Made by a program: the position numbers and the translations under genes | Shown here: positions 7,526-15,471 of the stretch, piece by piece | How positions within the stretch are numbered: position 1 is the first letter of the stretch | Layout: every line of letters begins with the position of its first letter | Notes under the pieces: generated by a model | Databases searched by the model: none | What the model was told of the DNA's origin: nothing | What the model saw: only the letters and a program-made list of their open reading frames with translations | DNA from: Desulfurivibrionaceae bacterium | GTDB taxonomy: Bacteria > Desulfobacterota > Desulfobulbia > Desulfobulbales > VMSU01 | NCBI GenBank assembly: GCA_030145275.1 | Contig: JAQYVV010000018.1 | Location: 1-53,069 of the forward strand | Length of the DNA: 53,069 bases | Direction: 5' to 3'

Positions 7526-8449
7526 ATGCCGAAAGAGATCACCCATTGGCTCATTGCCCAGGAAGTGCTTCTTACTTTGCCCCAAGACTCAACTCTTAGA
7601 TCGATCCTTTCTGCACATCGTAATTTATACTCCACTTCGGCGATTCTTCTAGATACTCCGTACTACTGTTTAGGTCGGCAGTGCCACAAGGTAAAAAAAT
7701 CTGCCGATCATTTACACAACCTGCAATCAAATACCTTTGAGCCCCTAACCCAGCTATTAGAGGCAAAATCATACCTCTCCTTTGGGGCCGAACTCAGCTT
7801 TATCTCAGGAATTATCAGTCACATTATTGCTGACAGCATTTTTCACCCTTTTGTTTCTGCTCTTAGCGGCCCGGAATCTGGGCTGAAAAGCCTAAATAAC
7901 ACTGCCCTACACCGTCACATTGAGACAGAGATCGACCTTATCTTCCTGAAAGAGTCTCAGCTTTTCGGTGGAAATCTGCTCCGAACCCATGTGATGAATC
8001 TGGAGGTTCATAAAAATGACCTGGCAACCGTCCTTGCCATTTTTTTTGGCATGCATGACAAGCAGTCTTGTCTGCTAATGAAAAAATCCCTCCGCAATCA
8101 TTGCCTGATTCAGAGTCTTTTTTATAAAAAATGGCCAACCTGGCCCCTTATTTGGTTGAATATACTAAAACTATGCCCCACAGAACATATCCTAGCCCTT
8201 TACTATACCTACGCCAAAAAGAAACCGCCTGTTCTAAACTGCCAACCTGTGACATACCAACATCCCGTTTCCGCCGACACTGTCTCAATGACCGTAGAGG
8301 GGTTAAAATCCAGAGCTGTAGAAGAAATTTCGGTTATTTTTTCTCTCCTGGCAACAGCTGAAACCAGAAAGGAACTAAAAAATAAGCTCAGCAAACTTAA
8401 GGGACCAAACCTTATCACTGGTAAATATGTTCATGATAGTTCAACTTAG
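7526..8449 (+). CDS. Zinc-dependent phospholipase C-like protein
   Basis: A 307-residue protein beginning MPKEITHWLIAQEV, with a metal-ligand-like pattern of His residues typical of the Zn_dep_PLPC family: HWL near residue 7, ISHIIADSIFHPF at about 104-116, and RHIETEIDL at about 137-145. No signal peptide is visible, so it is probably cytoplasmic or membrane-associated. Family members are annotated as phospholipase C-like, but few have been assayed, so lipid hydrolysis is a prediction. It ends 33 bases before the MFS transporter gene and probably shares its transcript. The gene starts about 130 bases after the dispersed palindrome. Confidence 0.65.
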   Translation: MPKEITHWLIAQEVLLTLPQDSTLRSILSAHRNLYSTSAILLDTPYYCLGRQCHKVKKSADHLHNLQSNTFEPLTQLLEAKSYLSFGAELSFISGIISHIIADSIFHPFVSALSGPESGLKSLNNTALHRHIETEIDLIFLKESQLFGGNLLRTHVMNLEVHKNDLATVLAIFFGMHDKQSCLLMKKSLRNHCLIQSLFYKKWPTWPLIWLNILKLCPTEHILALYYTYAKKKPPVLNCQPVTYQHPVSADTVSMTVEGLKSRAVEEISVIFSLLATAETRKELKNKLSKLKGPNLITGKYVHDSST

Positions 8450-8482
8450 ATTCATGCAAAAAAAACCCGACAACACGCCTCT

Positions 8483-9766
8483 ATGATTTGCACACGAAAG
8501 AAAAAAGATAAAAAGGCAATCTTTGGATGGGTGATGTACGACTTTGCCAACTCATCTTTTACAACCCTCATTGTTACCTTTGTCTATGCTACCTATTTCA
8601 CCAAGGCCATTGCCGATGATCCCGTCAGTGGAACCGTCCTGTGGGGCCGGGCCATTACGATAACGGCTTTGACCGTGGCCGTTTTATCTCCATTGCTCGG
8701 GAGATTTGCCGACAAAAGCAAGTGTCGAAAACAATTTTTATTTCTGTTCACCACAATCTCAGTTTTAAGTTCTGCCATGCTTTACTGGCCGCTTCCCGGA
8801 GAGATAATAAAGGCGCTTATCTGGTTTACCATCGCAAACATTGCCTTTGAAATGGGCATGGTTTTCTACAACTCCTTTCTGCCGGATCTTGCTCCACCAG
8901 AAAAACTTGGCCGGCTTTCCGGTCTTGGCTGGGGCATGGGATACTTCGGAGGACTGGCGGCTATGATTATCGCCATGCTTTGTTTTGTCAATCCAGACAT
9001 TCCCTGGTTTGGACTGGCAAAAGATTCCGGCCAAAACATACGTGCAACAAATCTTTTAGTGGCCCTCTGGTTTGCCATCTTCAGCCTCCCGTTTTTCCTC
9101 TTCGTTCAAGAAAAAAAGGAAATAAAACAGCAAACAACCGCTGAGCCCAACCTGCTTGATCGCATCAAACAAACGGTCACGGACCTATTGTCTTTTCCTC
9201 AGACCCTTAAATTTCTTCTTGCCCGGCTTATATACAACGATGGCTTAATTACCATATTTGCCTTTGGTGGAATATATGCGGCGGGGACCTTTAATTTTTC
9301 TTTTCAGGAAATAATGGTCTTCGGTATTGTCCTTAATATAGCAGCAGGAATTGGGGCTCTTTTTTTTGGCGTCGTAGATGATCGCTTAGGAAGCCGCACA
9401 ACTATACTCCTCAGCCTTTTCGGGCTTACCACCGCAGCCCTGCTCGCTGTGTTGACAACGGACAAAACCCTTTTCTGGGCAGCGGGTATTCTTATCGGAA
9501 TATTTTCCGGGCCCAACCAAGCGGCCAGTCGTTCTCTTATGGCTAAATTTACCCCCAAATCAAAAGAGAGCGAATTTTTTGGATTTTTTGCCTTTTCCGG
9601 AAAATTCACCGCCTTCCTGGGCCCATTTCTCTTGAGTATTACCACTGACATCTTCAACTCGCAACGAGCCGGCATGACAGTGGTCCTCTTATTTTTTATT
9701 GCTGGGGCCTTTCTGCTCGGGAAAGTTGATGAAAATAAAGGGGTCCAGGCAGCAATGGAAAAGTAA
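8483..9766 (+). CDS. MFS transporter, Atg22/UMF1-like
   Basis: A 427-residue polytopic membrane protein with about 12 helices. The opening motif GWVMYDFANSSFTTLIVTF and the later PNQAASRSLMAKFTP segment are characteristic of the Atg22-like branch of the major facilitator superfamily. A typical MFS loop motif (GRFADKSKCRK) follows helix 2. Yeast Atg22 exports amino acids from the vacuole, while bacterial relatives have no agreed substrate. There is no clear ribosome site at the ATG, and the short gap after the phospholipase-like gene suggests coupling. Family assignment is good; substrate is unknown. Confidence 0.8.
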   Translation: MICTRKKKDKKAIFGWVMYDFANSSFTTLIVTFVYATYFTKAIADDPVSGTVLWGRAITITALTVAVLSPLLGRFADKSKCRKQFLFLFTTISVLSSAMLYWPLPGEIIKALIWFTIANIAFEMGMVFYNSFLPDLAPPEKLGRLSGLGWGMGYFGGLAAMIIAMLCFVNPDIPWFGLAKDSGQNIRATNLLVALWFAIFSLPFFLFVQEKKEIKQQTTAEPNLLDRIKQTVTDLLSFPQTLKFLLARLIYNDGLITIFAFGGIYAAGTFNFSFQEIMVFGIVLNIAAGIGALFFGVVDDRLGSRTTILLSLFGLTTAALLAVLTTDKTLFWAAGILIGIFSGPNQAASRSLMAKFTPKSKESEFFGFFAFSGKFTAFLGPFLLSITTDIFNSQRAGMTVVLLFFIAGAFLLGKVDENKGVQAAMEK

Positions 9767-9879
9767 GTTAATTAGTTACAAACAGAAGTCCTGATAGCGT
9801 ACCTTGCCAGAATTTTCACAGACTGTTATGGTACTATTTTCACAAATTACCCCCATGCAACACAAGGCCATCTCAAAAT

Positions 9880-11622
9880 ATGAACTCCATCCTATTCCTT
9901 GACGATACAAGCGCAGAGAGACCAGGTTTGGCACTTGCCAGCCTCCAGGCACTCAATCTTCCCGACCTGAGAATTACCGCTGCATCAAGTAAGACCTACA
10001 TCCCCAGCAAGGGGATAAGTTCTCTTCTGAAGCAAATCGGGCTCTCCTGGCCAAAACACATTTCCCCAATTGCAGACCTAGACCTTTCAAATATTGATCT
10101 TGTTGTTCTTTTTTCAGACAGCAGCCGCATTTTCTGCCCTCCTCTGCCAGGCATGCCTGCTGTCGTCAAATGGACCGTCAAGATCCCGGATACCAAAAAA
10201 GGTCAACAAGCATCTTGGCAGAAATGTTTAGAAAAAATCCAAGCTCTTTCCCAAGATCTGGTTGAGCAAGGATACATGGCCGCCCTTACCCAAGCACGGA
10301 AAAATGCGGAACAGGTCATGGACAGCATGCAGGAAGGAATTATTGCCCACGATCTCAATCGCAGGATTTTTTTCTTCAATCAAGCGGCAGAAAAGATTAC
10401 CGGATTTTCCCGCCATGAAATCCTTGGCAAGGATTGCCACGATATCTTTTCCGGAGGAATATGTTCAAGAAGCTGCTCGTTTAAAGAACCAGGCAAAGAA
10501 CCCACCCTGCCAGATTCACCATATTCTTTATCAATAATAAATAAAAATGGCCAAAACAGACAGCTGGAAATGAGTGTTGTCCTAATGAAAAATTTCTTTG
10601 ACACTCCCATCGGCGTTGTTGCCTCTTTCCGGGATCTCACCAGGGAACTTGACCTTGCCGCCAGGCTTGGAGAGGTTGACCATTTTTCCGGCATTATTGG
10701 CAACAGTCCTAAAATGCTCGCTATTTACCAATCCATCCGTGATCTCGCAGACAGTAGTGTGCCAGTCTTTATTGAAGGTGAGTCAGGTGCAGGTAAAGAG
10801 CTGGTCGCCGCCGCCATCCATAATGAAGGGGACAAGCCGAAAGGTCTTTTTGTCCCGGTCAACTGCGGTGCACTTCCAGAAAATCTCCTTGAGGCAGAAC
10901 TTTTCGGGCATGTAAAAGGTGCCTTTACCGGTGCCATTCGTGATAAAAAAGGACGTTTCGAGCTAGCTGACGGAGGCACCATCTTTCTTGATGAAATCGG
11001 TGATATTACCCCCGCCATGCAGGTCAAACTTCTGCGAGTTCTTCAAGACGGCACCTTTCAAAAGGTTGGGGGTGAAAAAACAATTAAAGTCAAGGTCCGT
11101 CTCATTTCGGCAACCAACAAAAGTCTTAAAAAGGAAATTGCCGCCGGACGATTCAGGGAAGATCTCTATTACCGTATCTGCGTTGCTCCCGTCCGGGTTC
11201 CTCCATTGCGGGAAAGAAAAAGTGACATTCCTCTTTTAGCGCGGCATTTTCTCAAAAATGCCAATGCAGAAGAGAAACGTCACGACATTATCCTGGCCCA
11301 AGACACCATAGAAACCATGATGGGCTATGATTGGCCCGGCAATGTCAGGGAACTGCAAAATGCCGTGCGCTACCTGATGTTCAGATGCCAGGAAGAGATA
11401 GCCAGACCCCATCATTTACCCGAAAACGTGGTGGGCTCTCCCCTAACTTCTCTAACGATTTCCTCCCATAAACAACGGCGTCAAAAACTCAGCACGGAGC
11501 TTGTTCGCCAGGCTTTGCAACAAACCGGAAACAACCGGGTTCAGGCCGCCCGCCTCTTAAAGGTCGGCAGAGCGACCCTGTATCGTTTCCTTGCCAAACA
11601 TCAATTGGATTTCGATTATTAG
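9880..11622 (+). CDS. Sigma-54-dependent activator with degenerate ArsC-like domain and Cys-rich PAS
   Basis: 580 residues. Residues 1-110 resemble an ArsC/low-molecular-weight phosphatase domain: ILFLDDTSAER aligns with the CX5R loop but has Asp for the nucleophilic Cys, and CPPLPG…W resembles the later ArsC segment. A PAS domain follows (about 140-255) with a Cys cluster CHDIFSGGICSRSC (Cys186, 195, 199). The AAA+ domain (about 265-495) has GESGAGKE, GAFTGA for sigma-54 contact, and DEIGD. A Fis-type helix-turn-helix closes the protein (GNNRVQAARLLKVGRATLYR). Its stop is three bases before the ABC ATPase, so it heads the exporter operon and may control it. The domain order is clear; the inactive ArsC identity is an inference from alignment by eye. 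Confidence 0.85.
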   Translation: MNSILFLDDTSAERPGLALASLQALNLPDLRITAASSKTYIPSKGISSLLKQIGLSWPKHISPIADLDLSNIDLVVLFSDSSRIFCPPLPGMPAVVKWTVKIPDTKKGQQASWQKCLEKIQALSQDLVEQGYMAALTQARKNAEQVMDSMQEGIIAHDLNRRIFFFNQAAEKITGFSRHEILGKDCHDIFSGGICSRSCSFKEPGKEPTLPDSPYSLSIINKNGQNRQLEMSVVLMKNFFDTPIGVVASFRDLTRELDLAARLGEVDHFSGIIGNSPKMLAIYQSIRDLADSSVPVFIEGESGAGKELVAAAIHNEGDKPKGLFVPVNCGALPENLLEAELFGHVKGAFTGAIRDKKGRFELADGGTIFLDEIGDITPAMQVKLLRVLQDGTFQKVGGEKTIKVKVRLISATNKSLKKEIAAGRFREDLYYRICVAPVRVPPLRERKSDIPLLARHFLKNANAEEKRHDIILAQDTIETMMGYDWPGNVRELQNAVRYLMFRCQEEIARPHHLPENVVGSPLTSLTISSHKQRRQKLSTELVRQALQQTGNNRVQAARLLKVGRATLYRFLAKHQLDFDY

Positions 11623-11624
11623 AA

Positions 11625-12557
11625 ATGACACACCCTGTGATCCTGGCAGAAGGCCTGACTAAACATTATGGAGACAGAGTTGCGGTTGACCATATCAACC
11701 TTGCCATCCAGCCTGGCGAATGCTTTGGCTTTTTAGGGCCGAACGGCGCAGGTAAGACCACAACAATTCAAATGATTCTCGGAATGGTTAAAAAAACCGA
11801 AGGGCGACTGTCTGTTTTCAGCCTTCCCGTTCCGGCTAAACTTCGTGAAATAAAATCAAGGATTGGAGTCGTTCCCCAACATGACAACTTGGATTCCGAC
11901 CTCACAGTTGAAGAAAACCTCATCACCTACGCCTCATACTTAAATGTACCTCGCCCTATAGCCCTGCAGAAAAGCATAGAACTGCTGGATTTTTTTGCCC
12001 TGAGCGAGCGTCGCCATGAAACATTGGATCATTTATCAGGCGGGCAAAGACGCAGACTGCTCCTGGCCCGTGCCCTGATCCACGAACCAACCCTGCTAAT
12101 TCTCGATGAGCCCACCGTTGGTCTGGACCCACAGGCCCGCTACCTCATCTGGGAGAAACTCACTGATTTAAAAGATGCCGGCATAACTGTCCTTTTGACC
12201 AGTCACTACATGGATGAGGTGGCAAGGCTAAGTGACCGTGTCCTGATTATGGATGCGGGAAAAGTTGTCACCCAAGGGGTACCGCAGACACTAGTAAAAG
12301 ATATTGTAGGACTTGATGTATTTGAAGTGAGAGGTTCAGATGCGTCCCTGAAAGAGCTGCAAGAGTTAGCCTCCCACTGCCCTGCCAGAATCGAACGAAC
12401 ACCAGACACCCTTTTCATATACACAAAAAAAGAGTGCCAGGAGCTTGACAATATGGTCAGAGAATGCAAACACTGGATTAGAAGACCTGCCAACCTGGAA
12501 GACCTGTTTATCCAGATAACTGGCCGCTCTTTGCATCAAGCAAAAAACAACTTATAA
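11625..12557 (+). CDS. ABC transporter ATP-binding protein (NodI/DrrA type)
   Basis: A 310-residue ATPase with Walker A GPNGAGKTTT (about 39-48), Q-loop VVPQHDN, signature LSGGQRRR (about 139), Walker B LLILDEPTVGLDP and the H-loop TSHYMDE. The C-terminal roughly 80 residues form the extension seen in DrrA/NodI-like exporters. It energises the membrane permease encoded next. Substrates of this group range from drugs to lipo-oligosaccharides and O-antigen-like molecules, and nothing here picks one. It begins three bases after the sigma-54 activator gene. Confidence 0.88.
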   Translation: MTHPVILAEGLTKHYGDRVAVDHINLAIQPGECFGFLGPNGAGKTTTIQMILGMVKKTEGRLSVFSLPVPAKLREIKSRIGVVPQHDNLDSDLTVEENLITYASYLNVPRPIALQKSIELLDFFALSERRHETLDHLSGGQRRRLLLARALIHEPTLLILDEPTVGLDPQARYLIWEKLTDLKDAGITVLLTSHYMDEVARLSDRVLIMDAGKVVTQGVPQTLVKDIVGLDVFEVRGSDASLKELQELASHCPARIERTPDTLFIYTKKECQELDNMVRECKHWIRRPANLEDLFIQITGRSLHQAKNNL

Positions 12558-12586
12558 CAGAACAAACCAAAAGGCTTTTTGAAAAA

Positions 12587-13339
12587 ATGCTGGGAGCAAT
12601 ACGCGTCGTTCAGAGAAATTACCGGGTGTGGCGAAAATTTAAGGTTGCCAGTCTCGTTGGCAACCTGGGACAGCCACTCCTTTTCCTTGCCGCTTTCGGT
12701 TTTGGTTTGAGCCAGCAGGTTCCGATCATGGAAGGCTACACTTACTTACAATTCATCGCTCCCGGCTTGGCTGCTTCAGCTGTTATGTACAGTGCCTCCT
12801 TTGAGACAACCTATGGTTCCTACACAAGACTTGCAACTCAAAGCACTTTTGAAGGAATACTGGCAACACCCATAACTGTTGAAGAGCTTGCCCTTGGCGA
12901 AATTCTATGGGGTGCCAGCAAAGGACTTCTTTCTGGTGTTATTATGCTTGCAGCCCTGCCTCTCTTTGGACTAATGCCCTCACTCTGGACCATTGCCCTC
13001 CTGCCTCTCCTCTTTATTGAAGGAATATTATTTGCCGCAGCTGGGCTTATAATGACAGCCCTTGCCGCAAATTACGAATTTTTCAATTATTTTATTTCAC
13101 TCATCATAACGCCACTTTTTCTCTTTTCCGGTATTTTCTTCACTCTCACGAGTCTACCGGACTTCACCAGGTCCCTCCTTGAGCTTTTGCCTCTGACCCC
13201 TGTGGTCACTGTTGCCAGAATGTTCTGCCATGGCAACATAAGCGAACCCTGGATTCTAAAAATAGCCGCAACAACTTTACTTGCCATCATAGCAACTTGG
13301 ATAGCCTCAGTTCTTTTGCGCAGGCGTCTCATCAAATAA
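12587..13339 (+). CDS. ABC-2 type transporter permease (NodJ type)
   Basis: A 250-residue membrane protein with about six helices, a soluble N-terminus (VVQRNYRVWRKFK) and the APGLAASAVMYSASFETTYGSYTR segment typical of NodJ-like ABC-2 permeases. It sits 30 bases after the cognate ATPase, and the two together form a plausible homodimeric exporter. The thioesterase follows after 22 bases, hinting that the exported compound or its precursor may be acyl-linked. That link is conjecture. Confidence 0.85.
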   Translation: MLGAIRVVQRNYRVWRKFKVASLVGNLGQPLLFLAAFGFGLSQQVPIMEGYTYLQFIAPGLAASAVMYSASFETTYGSYTRLATQSTFEGILATPITVEELALGEILWGASKGLLSGVIMLAALPLFGLMPSLWTIALLPLLFIEGILFAAAGLIMTALAANYEFFNYFISLIITPLFLFSGIFFTLTSLPDFTRSLLELLPLTPVVTVARMFCHGNISEPWILKIAATTLLAIIATWIASVLLRRRLIK

Positions 13340-13361
13340 TTTAGAAATAAAAAGAAACACA

Positions 13362-13730
13362 ATGGAAAATTACAAATTGGTCATGCCGGAACATCTGAAC
13401 CATTACGGCTATCTTTTTGGCGGCAAACTTTTGGAATGGGTCGATGAGTATGCCTGGATCGCAGCAAGTATTGACTTTCCTGATTGTCAGTTTGTCACCA
13501 TTGGCATGGATCATGTGGAATTCAAAAAAACAGTCAGCAATGGCAGTATATTAAAATTTGCCATAAAGATTATAAAGGAAGGGAACACCTCGGTACACTA
13601 TAAGGTAATCGTCCTAAACAAGAAGGGTGTCACCGGGAAAGTAGAAGAAATTTTTTCAACAACTGTAACAATGGTTAATATCGATAAGGACAGAAAAAAA
13701 GCCCCCCTGAGAAAAAAAACGACGAGCTGA
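13362..13730 (+). CDS. Acyl-CoA thioesterase, YciA/BFIT-type hotdog fold
   Basis: A 122-residue single hotdog domain. The stretch HLNHYGYLFGGKLLEWVDEYAW (about 11-32) holds the Asn/Gly and Asp positions conserved in the acyl-CoA hydrolase branch, and the strand containing FVTIGMDHVEF follows. Length fits the family (120-170). Hydrolysis of acyl-CoA to free acid and CoA in the cytoplasm is expected, with unknown chain preference. It is the last gene of the run that begins with the sigma-54 activator. The intergenic stretch after it (13731-14075) carries only a putative promoter and a hairpin. Confidence 0.78.
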   Translation: MENYKLVMPEHLNHYGYLFGGKLLEWVDEYAWIAASIDFPDCQFVTIGMDHVEFKKTVSNGSILKFAIKIIKEGNTSVHYKVIVLNKKGVTGKVEEIFSTTVTMVNIDKDRKKAPLRKKTTS

Positions 13731-13962
13731 AAAGCTTTCAAAAAAGGACGCAGGCCGCTCCCCAGCTTACCTTCACATGTAATCATCTGTAATAGAACTG
13801 TTCATCTAACTATCCAGCATAATCATGCCTCTCCTTAAGTTGCAACATTGCAACAGCAAATTGCATTAATGCAATCTTACTTATCAGCAACAATTTCTCT
13901 ACTTTTCTCTATTACCCCTTCTACACCAAGCTTCCTGCAAAAAAACACCTTTTTTTTAACTT

Positions 13963-13978
13963 TGGCACATAAGTTGTA
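13963..13978 (+). promoter_or_regulatory. Sigma-54-like promoter candidate
   Basis: TGGCAC, five bases, then TTGTA matches the -24/-12 sigma-54 layout (TGGCAC-N5-TTGCA) except for GT in place of the strongly conserved GC. It lies about 100 bases upstream of the small membrane protein at 14076. The window holds two sigma-54 activators, which makes use of such a promoter plausible, but the -12 mismatch weakens the call. Confidence 0.35.
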
Positions 13979-14009
13979 ATGTAAAGAGAACAAAGACAAA
14001 AAAATAAGG

Positions 14010-14037
14010 GACAACTTCCAAATTCTGGAAAGTTGTC
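14010..14037. promoter_or_regulatory. Hairpin in the 5' leader of the small membrane protein gene
   Basis: GACAACTTCCA pairs with TGGAAAGTTGTC (one bulged A) around the loop AATTC. It lies between the putative sigma-54 promoter and the AAAGGAGG ribosome site, with no U-tract after it. It could therefore be a leader stem rather than a terminator. Confidence 0.45.
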
Positions 14038-14075
14038 TAACCAAGCATAAATATAATTTCAAAAGGAGGCACACC

Positions 14076-14534
14076 ATGACTAATCAAAAATCAAGCAAAA
14101 CCTATCAAATTTTCTGGAAAACAACTGTATGTGTTTCTCTCTCAGCGGTTTATATCGCAGCGCTAGCATGGCCATTCGGCCTAAGCGAACAAGGATATGT
14201 AGCAAGTAGGGCTCTTTTGGCAGGATCAGTTATGTTTGCCATATCAATACCAGCTTGGTTCATCAATGTAAAAAGAGAATTCATGGCCAAAGAAGCTCAA
14301 ACAGCGGGTGAACAAGAGCAAGTCCTTGATAAAATCGGCGAACTTGCCTTGAACAACAAATGGTTGAGCCCTGATGAAGTTAAGCAGGTGATGTTTTGCC
14401 AAAAAGCAGATGGAAAGAAATTCGGTCAAGTTGCTGTTAAGCGAAACTTCCTGACCCTTACCCAGGTAAAATCACTGTTAAACACGCAGTCCAACATGAA
14501 AAGAAATGTTACAGTTGAGGCACGTGATGTATAA
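14076..14534 (+). CDS. Two-helix membrane protein with GspE-N-like cytoplasmic domain
   Basis: 152 residues. Two hydrophobic helices (about 13-31 and 46-64) are followed by a soluble region whose pattern IGELALNNKWLSPDEVKQV…FGQVAVKRNFLTLTQVKSLL (about 86-134) resembles the N-terminal domain of type II secretion/pilus ATPases (GspE_N/MshEN-like), which can bind c-di-GMP or partner proteins. No ATPase follows, so this is a stand-alone adaptor. A strong AAAGGAGG precedes the ATG and a terminator follows 66 bases after the stop, making it monocistronic. Function unknown. Confidence 0.6.
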   Translation: MTNQKSSKTYQIFWKTTVCVSLSAVYIAALAWPFGLSEQGYVASRALLAGSVMFAISIPAWFINVKREFMAKEAQTAGEQEQVLDKIGELALNNKWLSPDEVKQVMFCQKADGKKFGQVAVKRNFLTLTQVKSLLNTQSNMKRNVTVEARDV

Positions 14535-14600
14535 AAATTATCATGCCTAGCCTATAAAGCCCGGCATGACAAGGTGTAAAAGAATATATCTCAACAAAAA

Positions 14601-14647
14601 AGCGATTGCCGGGGCTGAAAAAAATGTCCTGGCAATCGCTTTTTTTC
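14601..14647 (+). terminator. Rho-independent terminator
   Basis: AGCGATTGCCGG pairs with CCTGGCAATCGCT around an A-rich loop and is followed by TTTTTTC. It ends the transcript of the small membrane protein. An obviously related hairpin plus downstream bases (…CAGACAACC) recurs at 15067. Confidence 0.85.
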
Positions 14648-14737
14648 TTTGTGGTTCAGACAACCCGCCATTACCATATTATTTGCAAACATGCAGACCG
14701 TAAGGGTCATGTATTGCATTTATCCACGTGCAATCTG

Positions 14738-15000
14738 CTACAGATAAGCGCAGAAACCAAAAACACCGCATCTACCGCATTACTTGTGACCATAATCCTT
14801 CCCAACTTCTTGCGACGCTCTTTGGGCGAAATGCTGCATAGTGCATCCAGATAAAAACAAACGATGGCAGCGGCAGCGGTCAATTTATGGATTTTTTATT
14901 AACGGTTAAGGAAGTTTTGCTAGGAGGCTGTCCGAGAATAGAAGCCGTAGCGGAAAAATGGGCCAATTTCTGCGGCTTCGATGTCTGCGCTTATCTGTAG
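14738..15000. repeat. 17-bp perfect inverted repeat enclosing part of the MITE-like patch
   Basis: CTACAGATAAGCGCAGA at 14738-14754 is exactly inverted at 14984-15000. The right arm falls inside the 107-base element at 14922-15028, so the two inverted-repeat systems interlock. No open reading frame of note occupies 14648-15066. Confidence 0.7.
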
Positions 15001-15028
15001 TAGGGTAGCTATTCTCGGACAGCCTCCT
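14922..15028. repeat. MITE-like element with 20-bp perfect terminal inverted repeats
   Basis: AGGAGGCTGTCCGAGAATAG (14922-14941) is perfectly inverted at 15009-15028. Just inside, GAAGCCGTAG pairs with CTGCGGCTTC, so the 107-base unit can fold almost end to end. It has no coding capacity. The GGCTGTCCGAGAATAG end has the look of an IS terminus, suggesting a miniature element mobilised in trans. Confidence 0.65.
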
Positions 15029-15066
15029 CGGGAAGGGGAAGATGAAAGATATACACATAATCATAA

Positions 15067-15114
15067 AGAAAGCGATTACCAGTGCTAAGTCAATGCACCA
15101 ATAATCGCTTTCTT
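15067..15114. terminator. Bidirectional hairpin terminator downstream of the redox operon
   Basis: AAGAAAGCGATTA (15067-15079) pairs perfectly with 15102-15114 around an inner AGTGC/GCAC stem. It lies just after the stop codon of the minus-strand redox operon, and its sequence plus about 25 following bases parallels the terminator at 14601. The two appear to be copies. Confidence 0.6.
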
Positions 15115-15141
15115 AACCTTTGTTATTCAGACAACCAATTA

Positions 15142-15411
15142 TTATTTTTTTTTCTTCTTGCTGAGGAACATGTAGAAGACCGGAAAGGTCATAAAATAAT
15201 ATACGCACATAAGGTATTCTATCCCTTTAATGTATGTATAATAATCGACCTGAGTGTGCATTGGCTTGATCATGCCTACGCCCACCATGAAATTTTTAGC
15301 CCACTCTGCCTGGAAGATAAAACCAAACAACATCATGCCGAAAGCTAGAGTGATTTGAACCATCAGTATAAAGCTTATCAAGCCTTTTTGATTATTTACT
15401 ACTTGCTTCAT
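15142..15411 (-). CDS. Small two-helix membrane protein, last gene of the redox operon
   Basis: 89 residues with hydrophobic helices at about 9-33 and 63-83 and a lysine-rich C-terminus (SKKKKK). It lies 60 bases downstream of the NrfD-like gene in the same direction and is followed by a terminator, so it belongs to that operon. Small membrane proteins occupy the same position in the Nhc/Tmc-type redox complexes of sulfate reducers. A structural or assembly role is likely, but no known family is recognised from the sequence. Confidence 0.65.
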   Translation of the reverse strand: MKQVVNNQKGLISFILMVQITLAFGMMLFGFIFQAEWAKNFMVGVGMIKPMHTQVDYYTYIKGIEYLMCVYYFMTFPVFYMFLSKKKKK

Positions 15412-15471
15412 GAAGTATCCCTCCTATCTGGTTGTTATGTTTTGAAAATTGCTGATACCTTTGCATAACGG

